From positions 248,001-312,000 of the forward strand of contig JADJXS010000001.1 in NCBI GenBank assembly GCA_016710275.1: DNA of 64,000 bases. The letters are read 5' to 3'. The position numbers were made by a program, and so were the translations under genes. The notes beneath the pieces were generated by a model. It saw only the letters and a program-made list of their open reading frames with translations, was not told the DNA's origin and searched no databases. Shown here in pieces: positions 43,021-52,811 of this stretch; position 1 is the first letter of the stretch; every line of letters starts with the position of its first letter. Origin of the DNA: Phycisphaerales bacterium. GTDB taxonomy: Bacteria; Planctomycetota; Phycisphaerae; UBA1845; Fen-1342.

Positions 43021-46000
43021 GTGCCTCCTCGTACTTCGCTGACCAACCACTCCATGTTCGCGCGCCGCAGCGCGGCCACTGCGCAGCGCGTCGGCGCTTC
43101 GTCGGCGCTCGGAGCCATGCTCGCATTGCTCCTGCTGGCCGGCGCAACGGCCTTCGCACAGCAGCCCCCGACCACCCCCGATGCGCCGCCGGCCACTGCG
43201 CCCGCTGAAAGCTCGGCCGCCGCCGCCTCGGACGGCTCGGCCGAGGCCGCCGCCCCGAGCACTCAGCCGGCCACGTCGTCCGAACCGCCGCCTCCGACGA
43301 CGATGCCCGCGACGGCGGCCGGAGAAGGCGCTCCGCCGGCCAATGGAAAAACCCCGACCACGGCGCCCGTGCTGCGGCTGGGAGAGGGAGCCACGGCCGA
43401 CGCGGTCGAGGCTGAAATCCAGCGCGTGACGGCCGAAGCGGATCTCGCGGAGGATGTGAAGCAGCGCGCGCTGGCGCTGCTGAATGAAGCGCTGGCGGAG
43501 CTGCGGCAGGCTGAGCGGCGGCGCGCGGCGCGCGACGAATTTGACGCCGCCGCGAAGGCCGCTCCGGAGCGGCTGGCCGCGGCGCAGGCGCTGCTCGATG
43601 GAATCGGCGCGCCCCCGCCGCTCTCGCTGGACGGTCAGGAGACGCTGGCGGCGCTGGAGGCCCGGCTGGCCGAAGCCGAAGCGAAGTTTGAGACGGCGCG
43701 GAAGGACTCGGAGCAGGCCGATGAACGCGTGCGGGTGCGCATCCTGCGCCGCCTGGAGATTCCCAGGGAACAGGCCGACGTCGCCGCCCGGCTGCACGCG
43801 GTCACGACCTCGCTCAGCGCCGCCGCGGCGGAGGGTGCGCCGGTGGTTTCCGAGGCGCGGCGGACGGCGCTCCACGCCGGTCGCGCCGCGCTGGAGGCGC
43901 AGGCCGCGGCGCTGGCCGCGGAACTGCGCGCGCTCGACGCGGTGGACGAGCAGCTCGCCGTCGAGAGCGAGTTGTCGCGGCTGCGGCGTCTGGCGCACGA
44001 AGCGCAGGTGGAGGGGCTGCGCGAGGCCGCCGCCCTGAAGCGCAAGGCCGATGCGCAGGCCGCCCGCGATCGCGCGGCGGCGGATGCCGCCCTGGCGGCC
44101 GCGACGGCACACCCGCTGGTGAAGCACGTCGCCGATGAGACGCTGGTGCTGGCGACCCGGCGTCAGGCCGTCGCCGCGCAGCTCGAAGATCTCGAGCGCC
44201 GCCGCGCCGCGCTGGATGCGCGGCTGCCCGAGCTGGAGCCGCGGCTGCGCGAGGCGCAGGAGACGGTGAAGAACTTCGGACTGACGCCCGCCATCGGCTA
44301 CCTGCTGCGCAAGCAGCAGCGCGAGCTGGACCGGCCGGGGGCGCTGCGCCGCACGCTGGCCGTCACGGAGCGCGGCATCGCCGATGCGCACTTCGAGGGC
44401 GCCCTGCTGTCGGATCGCCGCGCAGCGCTGGCCGACCTGGACGCCGCCGTGGCCGAGGCCATGACGTCGCTTTCTCCGCCGCCCTCGGCCTCCGAGGTGG
44501 CGCTGCTGGAGTCGGAGTTGCGCGCCCGGCTCACGGCGCAGCGCGAGGCGATGACGGAGCTGTCGCGGCAGTTGTCGTCGCTGGTGTCCGCGAAAGGGCG
44601 CTTCTACACCGCGCAGACCAAGCTGCTCGTCGTGACGGAGCGTTTCTCAAAATTCATCGACGAGCACGTGCTGTGGGTGCGCAGCGACCCGCCGCTCTCC
44701 CTTTCCGATCTTCCCGGCGCGGTGCAGGCGCTGGGCTACTTCGCCGGCGCCAACGCGCCGCAGCGAATGCTTCAACGGCTGCAAACGGGGCTGGCGACCT
44801 ACCCGGTGGAGTTCGCGGGCGTGGTGGCGGCCGTCCTGCTGGCCGGGATCGTGCGCTGGCGTCTGCGCCGCGCCCTGACGCGCATCGGCGTGAGCACGGC
44901 AGAAGGCTCCTCCACGTCGATCGTGCCGACGATGCACGCCCTGCTGCTGACGGCGCTGTGCGCGGCCTACTGGCCGATGGTCGTGTACATCGCGGCGGCC
45001 TGGCTCGGCGCGGCCGAAAGCACGCTTGTCGAAAAGTCGGTCGCGGCGGCCCTGTACTACACCGTCTGGATGCTGGCGATCGTCGAGTTCTTCCGGCTGC
45101 TGTTCTCGCGCAACGGACTGGGCGAGGCGCATTTCGGCTGGGCGCGCGACACCACGCTGCGCTTCCGCACCGATCTCGTCCTGGTGATGTCCACGGCCAT
45201 TCCGCTGGTGCTGGTCAGCCGGGCCATCGGCGAGGGCGGCAGCGATTCGGATCGCGCATCGCTGGGGCGGCTGACGTTCATGGCCGCCGTCGTGGTGTTT
45301 GCCTGGCTGATGCACGGACTGGTTCGCCCGCGGACGGGAACGCTGGCCGTGCTGTTCTCGCTGCGGCCGGGCGGACTGTTCGACCGTCTCCGTTTTCTGT
45401 GGTACATCGCCGGAATGGGATCGTTGGCGGGGCTGATCGCTCTGGCCGCCTGGGGTTATCTCTACAGCGCGGGGCGGATCGCCTGGTGCGTGCAGGCCAC
45501 CGTGTGGATGATGATGATCCTGGCCGTCGCCAATGCGCTGCTGCTGCGCTGGATGGTGCTGGCTCATCGGCGCCTCACGCTGGAACAGGCGGCGCGCGCC
45601 GCCGCCGCACCGCCGGCCGCCGATGGCGCCGTGGCCGTGCCGGCCGAGCCGGAGGCCGACCTCTCCCAAATCTCCCATCAGACGCAGCGGCTGGTGCGCA
45701 GCATCGGCGCTTTTGCGATGCTCGGCGGCCTGTGGATGATCTGGGACAACGTGCTGCCCGCGCTCGAAATGCTGCGCTCCGTCGCGGTCTGGGGGCGGAC
45801 GACGCTGGCGGACCTGCTGCTGTCGCTGGCGGCGGCGCTGCTGACGCTGATCGCGGCAAAGAACATCCCGGGCATGATCGAGATGCTGGTGCTTCGTCAC
45901 CTGCCCTTCGACCAGGGGGTGCGCTATGCGTACACCACCATCTCGCGCTACCTGATCGTCGTCTTCGGCGTCGTGACGGCGTTCAATTTCCTGGGCGTCG

Positions 46001-46692
46001 AATGGGGCAGCGTGCAGTGGCTGGTGGCGGCGATGACCGTCGGGCTGGGCTTCGGCCTGCAGGAAATTTTCGCCAACTTCGTCTCCGGGATCATCGTGCT
46101 GTTCGAGCGGCCGATCCGCATCGGGGACGTCGTCACCGTCGGCGACACCACCGGCGTCGTGACCCAGATCCGCACCCGCGCCACCACCATCCGCGACTGG
46201 GAGCGCAAGGAATTGATCGTCCCCAACCGCGAGCTGGTGACCGGGCGCATCGTGAACTGGACGCTCAATGACTCGGTGATCCGCATCACGATCCCGCTGG
46301 GCGTGGCCTACGGTTCGGACACGCGGCGCCTGCGCAGCGTGCTGCTGCGCGTCGCGCGAGAGAATCCGCGCGTGCTGGCGGAGCCGGAGCCGTCGGCCGT
46401 TTTTCTCGGATTCGGGGACTCCACCCTCAACTTCGAACTGCGGGTGTTCGTCGCCTCGCCGGAAGACCTGGTGCCGGCGCGAAACCTGCTGAACACCGCG
46501 ATCGACGACACGCTGCGCGAGGAAGGCATCGAGATCGCGTTCCCGCAGCGCGACGTGAACGTCCGCGTCGATGCACAGGCCGCCACAGCGCTGGCGGCCA
46601 TTGCGACGCATCAGCCCGTGGACCCGCCGCCTCAGCAGCGCGGCCCGGCCCCGACCCGCACCGCGCCATCAACCCCCGGCGCGGCCCGGTAG
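43021..46692 (+). CDS. Large MscS-family mechanosensitive channel (MscK-like)
   Basis: 1223 residues. A signal peptide ends AFA (about residue 46), then a Pro/Ala-rich stretch, a long periplasmic coiled-coil region (about 120-560) and several membrane helices (about 595-960). The MscS core lies at about 990-1180: VGLGFGLQEIFANFVSGIIV, FERPIRIGDVVTVG and DWERKELIVPNREL. These gate open under membrane tension to release solutes. GTG 43021 has GGGA upstream; ATG 43054 would give a shorter, more usual signal peptide and no ribosome site. Confidence 0.92.
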   Translation: MPPRTSLTNHSMFARRSAATAQRVGASSALGAMLALLLLAGATAFAQQPPTTPDAPPATAPAESSAAAASDGSAEAAAPSTQPATSSEPPPPTTMPATAAGEGAPPANGKTPTTAPVLRLGEGATADAVEAEIQRVTAEADLAEDVKQRALALLNEALAELRQAERRRAARDEFDAAAKAAPERLAAAQALLDGIGAPPPLSLDGQETLAALEARLAEAEAKFETARKDSEQADERVRVRILRRLEIPREQADVAARLHAVTTSLSAAAAEGAPVVSEARRTALHAGRAALEAQAAALAAELRALDAVDEQLAVESELSRLRRLAHEAQVEGLREAAALKRKADAQAARDRAAADAALAAATAHPLVKHVADETLVLATRRQAVAAQLEDLERRRAALDARLPELEPRLREAQETVKNFGLTPAIGYLLRKQQRELDRPGALRRTLAVTERGIADAHFEGALLSDRRAALADLDAAVAEAMTSLSPPPSASEVALLESELRARLTAQREAMTELSRQLSSLVSAKGRFYTAQTKLLVVTERFSKFIDEHVLWVRSDPPLSLSDLPGAVQALGYFAGANAPQRMLQRLQTGLATYPVEFAGVVAAVLLAGIVRWRLRRALTRIGVSTAEGSSTSIVPTMHALLLTALCAAYWPMVVYIAAAWLGAAESTLVEKSVAAALYYTVWMLAIVEFFRLLFSRNGLGEAHFGWARDTTLRFRTDLVLVMSTAIPLVLVSRAIGEGGSDSDRASLGRLTFMAAVVVFAWLMHGLVRPRTGTLAVLFSLRPGGLFDRLRFLWYIAGMGSLAGLIALAAWGYLYSAGRIAWCVQATVWMMMILAVANALLLRWMVLAHRRLTLEQAARAAAAPPAADGAVAVPAEPEADLSQISHQTQRLVRSIGAFAMLGGLWMIWDNVLPALEMLRSVAVWGRTTLADLLLSLAAALLTLIAAKNIPGMIEMLVLRHLPFDQGVRYAYTTISRYLIVVFGVVTAFNFLGVEWGSVQWLVAAMTVGLGFGLQEIFANFVSGIIVLFERPIRIGDVVTVGDTTGVVTQIRTRATTIRDWERKELIVPNRELVTGRIVNWTLNDSVIRITIPLGVAYGSDTRRLRSVLLRVARENPRVLAEPEPSAVFLGFGDSTLNFELRVFVASPEDLVPARNLLNTAIDDTLREEGIEIAFPQRDVNVRVDAQAATALAAIATHQPVDPPPQQRGPAPTRTAPSTPGAAR

Positions 46693-46703
46693 CGCCGCTC
46701 CGG

Positions 46704-47369
46704 CTACCCGCCGTTCGGCTCCGTCGCCGCGAGCGCTTCGCGCTCATGGCCCCTCAACAGGTGATTCAGCAGGGACCGCTCCAGCGCCTCATCCCGCCCC
46801 AGGGAAATCCACCGCGCATCGCCCGGCCGGGCGCGGAAGTATCCGTAGATCGTCGGCGTCTTCTCGCTGAACAGCCCCAGCGTGCCCGATGCGGTCGTCA
46901 CCTGCCGCTCGGGCGTGCTGAAGCGCTCCTTGCGCACCTCCACCTCAATCCGATACCTGCCGGCCCCGGAATCCGCGGAAGCGCAGTCGACAACCGCCGC
47001 CATCGGATCCGCGTCCGGCGCACCATCCGCGGGTGATCCCACCCGCTCGATGCGCACCGAGACCGCCCGCCGGATCGTGTGCAGGCTGCTCTCCAGATAG
47101 TTGTACGCACCCGGTGAATCCACACGCCAGAATTCGGGGAAGTGCGCGCTGGTGGCCGGCAGCGTCTCGATGATTCCGCGCTCGCGATCCACCTGCTTCA
47201 TCCGCCACTCGACGCCGCGCAGCCGCGTGAGCATCTGCGAAAACAGCGACTCATAATCCGCGGCGCAAATGACGTCCGCGGTCGGGCCGGTCGGCTGTTG
47301 CGGAGCGGAACAGCCGAGAACGCCGGCCAGCGCCAGCAACGCATGCAGCGGAAGGGTGCGGAGCATCAT
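46704..47369 (-). CDS. Putative lipoprotein
   Basis: 221 residues. Signal peptide with lipobox LGC and Cys at 20. The rest shows ADYESLFSQMLTRLRGVEW and a beta-rich part (IETLPATSAHFPEFW). No family is recognised. It could be an outer-membrane or periplasmic lipoprotein that follows the MscS gene convergently. Tandem ATGs at 47369 and 47366 are equally possible. Confidence 0.75.
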   Translation of the reverse strand: MMLRTLPLHALLALAGVLGCSAPQQPTGPTADVICAADYESLFSQMLTRLRGVEWRMKQVDRERGIIETLPATSAHFPEFWRVDSPGAYNYLESSLHTIRRAVSVRIERVGSPADGAPDADPMAAVVDCASADSGAGRYRIEVEVRKERFSTPERQVTTASGTLGLFSEKTPTIYGYFRARPGDARWISLGRDEALERSLLNHLLRGHEREALAATEPNGG

Positions 47370-47609
47370 CCCGGGAATGATAGAAACACCGCCCCCGACA
47401 GGCCAGCCGATGCGTTAGCGGGCCGTTGGCGGCCGCACAATGCGAGCCGTGATTTCGGCCCGATCGCGCCGCATCTTGAGCAATTTCTCCGCATTTGCCG
47501 CGATTTCATCGCAGAATTGAACTGGAAGCTGTCGTGTCCCCCTTCACGGTCCCGGATCGCTACGGCGCGGTCCGGGACCAATTCTTTTTCCATCGATCCG
47601 CCGCCACGC

Positions 47610-49577
47610 TCAGGAATCCGAAGCAGGCTCGGCGGCGTTCTCATTCTGCGCCGGAATCGGCCGCCCGTCGTCCGCCACGCGCAGCGTCTCGGTGGCCAGC
47701 CGGAAGTTCAGAATCGCCCCCCAGCGCGAGGTGCGCGCCAGGTTCAGGCGGTTGCGGGCGTCGCGCCAGTCATTCTCCGCCTCGATCAGGTCGCGGTTGC
47801 CGATATCCCCGTCATAGAACTGGATGCGGGCGTACTCGCGCCGCAGGTCCGCCACCGCCACGTTGCGAACCTGAATCTCGACCGAGCGGTCCTCCAGCCG
47901 CAACTGGTTCACCGCCCGCCGCACCTCGCTGCGCACGCGATCCAGCAGCTCGGCGTGCGTCCGCCGGGCGCGGTGCACGTCGATGACGCGCGTCCGCAGT
48001 TCGTTTCGCTCGCGCGTGCGCTCCAGCGGAAGCGAGAGCAGCACCTCCGTCCGCCAGGTGGCGCGCGCCACCTCGAAACCGCCCAGCTTGTAATGCGCGG
48101 GGTCGGTGTCGAACGTAAGCGAGCTGGTCCAGTCGAGGTCGGGCAGGAGCTGGTTCTCGGCGATCAGCACGCCGCGCTTGGCGTCATCAATCTGGTCGCG
48201 GCGGTTGAGCAGGTCCAGCCGCGACGCCGTCGCGACCTCGATCGCCCGGGCGTCGGCCGTCGCCGCCGGCGGCGCCACCAGCAGCGGATGGCGGTTCTGC
48301 GCCACCTCGTTCTCGATCGTCTCGATGTCCTCGAGATCGTCGATTTCCAGCGCCTCATCCACCGGCATGCCGATCAGCAACTTGAACGTGTCGCTCTGCG
48401 CCCGGAATGCCTCTCGCAGGTCCTCCAGCCGGTTCTCCGCCGACAGCAGCTCCGTCTCCGCGCGGCGCGTGTCCAGCACCGTGCCGGACTCGGCCTCCTC
48501 CAGTGCCTGCGCACGCTCATAGTCCATCTGAAACCGCGAGAAGGTCTCGACCGCGTCCAGCACGTCCTGCTTGGCGCGCAGCAAGTCGAAATAAGCGGAC
48601 GCCACGTCCACCAGTTGCGCCCGCCGGAAGCGCTCAAAATCGCGGACCGCGTAGGTGAGCTGCCGCTCCAGCCGCACCAGGTCCTCCCGCGCCACGTGCC
48701 CGGCATTGCGCAGCAGCGGCACGTTTAACCCCAACTCGATGCTGCTGCCCTCCTCGGCCGTGATCGTCTGCCCGACGTCGCGCACCAGCGTGCTGATCGC
48801 CCGCGCGGTGAACTCTCCGCCATAGGGCAGTCGCTGCGCCATCGACAGCTCCGCCACCCAGCGCATCGCCTGGTCGAAGTCCCGGATCTCGCCGAAGTTG
48901 CCGTAGGTGGTGCGCAGGTTGGCCGCGAATTGCGGCGTCCACAGATGCCGCTCCAGCGTCAGCGCCAGCGCCGCCAGGTACAGATCCTCCTTGGCGGTCT
49001 GATACTCGCGCCGGGCGCGCAGCGCATAGGCCAGCGCTTCCGACAGCGTGAACTTCGTTTCGCGCAGCCCCGTCGGCGCGGAAGTCGGCAGCATCTCCGG
49101 CGCGGCATCGGGCGACTCACTCACGAGCGGCGCATCCGCCGAGTCGCTTCCCGCCGGCGCTGTCGCGCTGCGAGAATGCGGCGGATCAGCCTCGTCCAGC
49201 CGGTCCACCGCGCTGAGAAACTCGTCCTCCGCGCTCGATCCGCCGGTTGCGGCTGCGGGGGGTTGCGTCGTCGGCGCAGGTCGCGCCGGCTGCGGCTCAA
49301 AACCCTCAGGAATCGCCTCTTCGCTGCGCGAGGGAACCCGCAGATAGGCCCCGCGATCGGGGCGCGGCAGCGCGTTCCCCTCCGCCAGAACGACCGGCCG
49401 ATCCACCTGCATCGCGCTGCGCTGCCGCTCGGCAATCGCGGCGGCCACGTCGCGGTCCGTCACCTCGAGCGAGGAGCAGCCGGCCAGCGCAGCCGCGCCG
49501 ACGGCCGCGATCACGCAACCCGCCGCTCGCACGATCGGACGCCTTCGAAGGGAACCCGCGCCTCGCTCTGTTTGCAT
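47610..49577 (-). CDS. TolC-like outer-membrane efflux lipoprotein
   Basis: 655 residues. Lipobox LAGC with Cys 34, a low-complexity spacer to about residue 165, then the TolC fold: two long helical hairpins with SLTFDTD, LPLERTRERNELR and RSEVRRAVNQLR. The C-terminal part (DGDIGNRDLIEAENDWRDAR) and NLARTSR fit outer membrane factors that form the exit duct of tripartite pumps or type I secretion. ATG 49577 has GGAG six bases upstream; a GTG one codon earlier is possible. The pump and adaptor genes are not in the window. It is nine bases or so downstream of the aminotransferase. Confidence 0.88.
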   Translation of the reverse strand: MQTERGAGSLRRRPIVRAAGCVIAAVGAAALAGCSSLEVTDRDVAAAIAERQRSAMQVDRPVVLAEGNALPRPDRGAYLRVPSRSEEAIPEGFEPQPARPAPTTQPPAAATGGSSAEDEFLSAVDRLDEADPPHSRSATAPAGSDSADAPLVSESPDAAPEMLPTSAPTGLRETKFTLSEALAYALRARREYQTAKEDLYLAALALTLERHLWTPQFAANLRTTYGNFGEIRDFDQAMRWVAELSMAQRLPYGGEFTARAISTLVRDVGQTITAEEGSSIELGLNVPLLRNAGHVAREDLVRLERQLTYAVRDFERFRRAQLVDVASAYFDLLRAKQDVLDAVETFSRFQMDYERAQALEEAESGTVLDTRRAETELLSAENRLEDLREAFRAQSDTFKLLIGMPVDEALEIDDLEDIETIENEVAQNRHPLLVAPPAATADARAIEVATASRLDLLNRRDQIDDAKRGVLIAENQLLPDLDWTSSLTFDTDPAHYKLGGFEVARATWRTEVLLSLPLERTRERNELRTRVIDVHRARRTHAELLDRVRSEVRRAVNQLRLEDRSVEIQVRNVAVADLRREYARIQFYDGDIGNRDLIEAENDWRDARNRLNLARTSRWGAILNFRLATETLRVADDGRPIPAQNENAAEPASDS

Positions 49578-49589
49578 CACCGGCTCCGT

Positions 49590-50960
49590 TCACGCACCCG
49601 GCGCGGCCAGCGCCAGACACTCATCCAGGCATCCCGCCAGAAAGTCACAATCGTCCCGCGTCAGGCACATCGGCGGCTTGATCCGCAGCACGTTTCCGAA
49701 CAGCCCGCCGCGCCCCAGCAGCAACCCGCGCTCCCGCGCCAGCTCCAGCACCGCCGCCGTCGCCGCGCCGGCCGGCTCGCGCGTGGCGCGGTCCCGCACC
49801 AGCTCCACTCCCAGCATCAACCCGATCCCGCGGACTTCGCCGATCAGCGCGTGTCGCTCCGCCAGTGCATCGAGCCGAGTGCGCAGGTATGCGCCGACCT
49901 CGGCGGCCCGCTGCTGCACGCTCTCGCGCTCCATCACCTCCAGCGTAGCCAGCCCCGCCGCCGTGACCACCGGGTTGCCGCCGAATGTGCTGAAATGCAC
50001 TCTCTTGGCGATATTTTGCGCGATTTCGCGCCGCGTGATGACGGCTGAGAGCGGCGCCCCGTTGGCGATCCCCTTGGCCACCGTCACCGCGTCCGGCACG
50101 ACCCCCCAGTTCTCGAAGCCCCAGAAGTGCGCACCCGTCCGACCGAAACCCGTCTGCACCTCGTCGGCGATGCACAGTCCGCCGAACTTCCGCACGATGT
50201 CAAAGGCGATGCGGAAATACTCCGGCGGCGGCGTTACCACACCCCCGACGCCCTGGATCGGCTCGGCGATGAATCCGGCAATCTCCCCGCTGGTTTCGTG
50301 GCGGATGACCTCCTCGATCGACTTCGCGCAGCGCACCTCGCAGCTCGGATACTTCAGCCCCAGCGGGCAGCGATAGCAGTAGCCGGGCGGCACGTGCCGC
50401 ACGCCGGCCGCCGTCGGCACGGGGAATTTCCAGGTTCCGACGGCCGTCAGCGACATCGTGCCCAGCGTTCCGCCGTGATATCCGCCGCGCAGGGTGAGCA
50501 CGTCCTGTCGCCCCGTGTGCAGCCGCGCCATCAGCAGCGCCAGCTCATTCGCCTCCGCGCCGGAATTCGCGAAGTAGGTGGAGGTCAGCCCGCTCGGGGC
50601 CGGCATTCGCCGCGCCAACTCGCGGGCCAGAAGCGGCATGTTCGGATGCAGGTAGATCGTCGTCGCGTGGACGAGCGTCTCGAGCTGCTCGCGAACCCGC
50701 TGGGTGACGTGCGGGTGGCAATGCCCGACGGACACGGTCGCGATTCCGGCGATGGCGTCGAGATATTGCCGCCCCGTGTCATCCCACAGGTACTGCATCC
50801 GCCCCGCGACGATGCACAGCGGCTGCTTGTAGTAGTGAAACACCCCCGCGTTCACGAACTCGCGGCGCAGCTCGGCGACTTCGGCCGCGGACGGGCCTGC
50901 GTAGGCGGGCGGCGGGTTCGAGAAGATGGGAAGCGGGACGCGTCCGGCCGGCTGTGACAT
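49590..50960 (-). CDS. Class III aminotransferase (AGXT2-like)
   Basis: 456 residues. PLP enzyme of fold type I: GIATVSVGHCHPHV, TYFANSGAEANELALLMAR, IADEVQTGFGRTGAHFWGFE, and the PLP Lys in AVTVAKGIANGAPLSAVI. The CYRCPLGLKYPSCEVRC segment is typical of alanine-glyoxylate aminotransferase 2 relatives. The amino donor cannot be told. ATG 50960 has GGAG upstream; the frame is open further back. It is probably cotranscribed with the TolC-like gene. Confidence 0.9.
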   Translation of the reverse strand: MSQPAGRVPLPIFSNPPPAYAGPSAAEVAELRREFVNAGVFHYYKQPLCIVAGRMQYLWDDTGRQYLDAIAGIATVSVGHCHPHVTQRVREQLETLVHATTIYLHPNMPLLARELARRMPAPSGLTSTYFANSGAEANELALLMARLHTGRQDVLTLRGGYHGGTLGTMSLTAVGTWKFPVPTAAGVRHVPPGYCYRCPLGLKYPSCEVRCAKSIEEVIRHETSGEIAGFIAEPIQGVGGVVTPPPEYFRIAFDIVRKFGGLCIADEVQTGFGRTGAHFWGFENWGVVPDAVTVAKGIANGAPLSAVITRREIAQNIAKRVHFSTFGGNPVVTAAGLATLEVMERESVQQRAAEVGAYLRTRLDALAERHALIGEVRGIGLMLGVELVRDRATREPAGAATAAVLELARERGLLLGRGGLFGNVLRIKPPMCLTRDDCDFLAGCLDECLALAAPGA

Positions 50961-51658
50961 CGCACCTTCTCCGAAATTCGCCACGCGCACGGCTTCGCGG
51001 CCGACACACGAACAACGACGGCTGCACGAGGACCGGTGCACGACGGCCTCACGAGGACCGGTGCACGACGACTGCCGGCTCGCGATGGTCGCTGGACGAA
51101 AGCGTATGTCGAACCAGCCGGGCCGACCACCGCCCGCGTTGGGCCACCACCCCACGGAGTTGGGTTCCTTGCCGACGGCTTTGCGTCGGCATGTCTTCGC
51201 CCGTAGGGCGCACGATCGTTGCCAGGGCCTTCAGGCCCTGGACCAGGCCCCCACACTTTTTACTTTGTTGAGCAGTTGAAGTTGACTCCGACCGGCATTC
51301 GTTCGCCCTCCGGGCGAAGAAGGTAAAAGAAGGGACGGCAATTGCGGCCCCGCATCCAGGGGCTGGAAGCCCCTGGCAACGATCGCCGGCCCTCCGGACC
51401 AAATGCCCATCTGCCGTCGGACCGAACTCCAGCAGCGTAGGGCGTGTTCGGGCAGCGGCCGATTGGCGCGCTGCACACGCGGCGCTTCGTGCGGTCCGAG
51501 CGCACCATCCGCGTCCGTGGGCGCGGCCGCCGCGATCGAAGAGGTGCGTCGAAGTCAATGATGGTGCGTTCGGGCCGGTCGCGCGGCGCTGCGCAATGAC
51601 ATTCGCCCGACGCCGGCCCGAACACACTCTACCGGCTACGCGCTGCACGCCATTCGCG
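50961..51658. repeat. Intergenic block of REP-like repeats and a 25-bp tandem repeat
   Basis: 698 bases without a gene. A 21-base identity starting CACGAGGACCGGTGCA occurs at 51025 and 51050. A 65-base segment (51181-51245) is identical to 59594-59658 and contains hairpin CAGGGCC-TTCA-GGCCCTG. Further hairpins are TTCGCCC-TCC-GGGCGAA (51302-51318) and CCAGGGGCT...AGCCCCTGG (51356-51376). A pair GGTGCGTTCGGGCCGG (51563-51578) and CCGGCCCGAACACAC (51613-51627) forms a larger inverted repeat (REP-D). Confidence 0.85.
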
Positions 51659-52030
51659 CTATTCGCGACGATAATTCTTCTGCAAGTAGCGAATCACGTC
51701 ACCGACTGTCTGAAATTGCTCGGTTGCCTCGTCCGGTATCTCCACCCCGATTTCCCCATCGAGCGCCACGAGAAATTCCACCTGATCCAGTGAGTCGTCG
51801 AATAACTCAGCCAGTCGCAATTCTGTCGTGATCTCGTCCGGCAGAACGACGCCCGACTGCGCAAGTCGACTTCGCAGCGGGGCAAGCACCTCCGTGGAAA
51901 ACCAGAGCAACACTCCGCAGGATGGGCACGCGGCATCGCCCAGCGGGGCCGAATACTCCAGGTTGCACCTCGTGCCGCACAGTGAACATCGGCTTGGATG
52001 TCCTTCCGGTGTGCGAGAGGAAATCGCCAT
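51659..52030 (-). CDS. Zinc ribbon-acyl carrier protein-like protein
   Basis: 123 residues. Residues 15-38 hold a four-Cys zinc ribbon (CSLC and CPSC; Cys 15, 18, 35, 38). Residues about 45-120 look like an acyl carrier protein: helix I, then FDDSLDQVEFLVAL with Ser 80 in the phosphopantetheine motif DSL, and acidic helices (GVEIPDEATEQFQTVGDVI). It may carry an acyl chain or be a specialised binding partner. ATG 52030 is preceded by GGAGGGG. The frame is open 70 codons further upstream, but only across repeat DNA. No synthase gene is near. Confidence 0.82.
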   Translation of the reverse strand: MAISSRTPEGHPSRCSLCGTRCNLEYSAPLGDAACPSCGVLLWFSTEVLAPLRSRLAQSGVVLPDEITTELRLAELFDDSLDQVEFLVALDGEIGVEIPDEATEQFQTVGDVIRYLQKNYRRE

Positions 52031-52246
52031 GACAAGCCCCTCCGGCGACGAGGACCAGCGGCGCACGACGGCAATCGTATAGCGCTGACTCTCGACACGC
52101 ACGCTCGATTCAAGCGGTCGTTTCACTAAGCGGGGCAACAGAGCCACTGAGCGTGAAGTCCAGCGCGACCACGACGGACGGCTGGAGCACTGCCAATGCC
52201 ATTCCGGGCGATGCACAATGCCCGGAAGACGGTGCCACACCGCTCT

Positions 52247-52278
52247 GCATGCTTACGCGGAGTACCGCGAAAGCATGC
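52247..52278 (+). repeat. REP-A hairpin, copy 2
   Basis: Perfect outer arms GCATGCTT and AAGCATGC, with inner CGCGG/CCGCG and loop AGTA. Lies in the gap between the ACP-like gene and a small membrane protein gene. Confidence 0.9.
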
Positions 52279-52370
52279 CACACAAAGGACAGGAGCCGAC
52301 ACCACAAAGAACAGGGGCGGCCCGAATCGCCGCTTGCACTCGCTCCGACGGGGGGGTAAATCCGTCTCCC

Positions 52371-52793
52371 GTGAGAAAAGCCATCCACGCCGCCCTGCTT
52401 GTCGCAGGAGTCGCGCTGGCGGTTGCGGCCGCGGCGACGCCCGACGCCGATCCCCAGCAGCTCACGCTGGTCCGCGCCATCCTGTTCCTGGGCGGCGCCT
52501 GCAACCTGCTGGGCCTGTTCGTGGCGCGGCCGGCGCTGCGCCCCGGCATTCGCACCACGGCGACGATCGTGGTGCTGATCTTCGCGGCCGGCGCCGTGTG
52601 GGCGGCGCTGGTGATCCGCGCGGATGCCCTGCCCACGACCGCCCGCGACGACGCAGCCACCCGTGCGTGGCTGTTCGGCCGGGCGCAACTGCTGTTGTGG
52701 TCGGCGGCGGCCCTGATTCAGGTGGCGCTGTCGCTGGCGGCGCTGCCCGCGGCGGCTCGGTCCGCCACGCGCCCCGCCGCGCGCTCGACGTGA
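52371..52793 (+). CDS. Small integral membrane protein
   Basis: 140 residues with four hydrophobic segments (ALLVAGVALAVAAAA, AILFLGGACNLLGLF, ATIVVLIFAAGAVWAALV, LLLWSAAALIQVALSLAAL). No family is recognised. The GTG at 52371 is tentative because no good ribosome site is close (a G-run lies 14-20 bases away). An ATG at 52218 would start inside a REP-like region and is unlikely. It is 18 bases upstream of the Cys-cluster gene and may be coexpressed. Confidence 0.6.
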   Translation: MRKAIHAALLVAGVALAVAAAATPDADPQQLTLVRAILFLGGACNLLGLFVARPALRPGIRTTATIVVLIFAAGAVWAALVIRADALPTTARDDAATRAWLFGRAQLLLWSAAALIQVALSLAALPAAARSATRPAARST

Positions 52794-52811
52794 AACCCGG
52801 AGTGTGTCCCG

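Noticed and set aside
44647..46611. 654-residue minus-strand frame
   Set aside because: Shadow of the MscS gene; His/Gln/Arg-rich with no family features.
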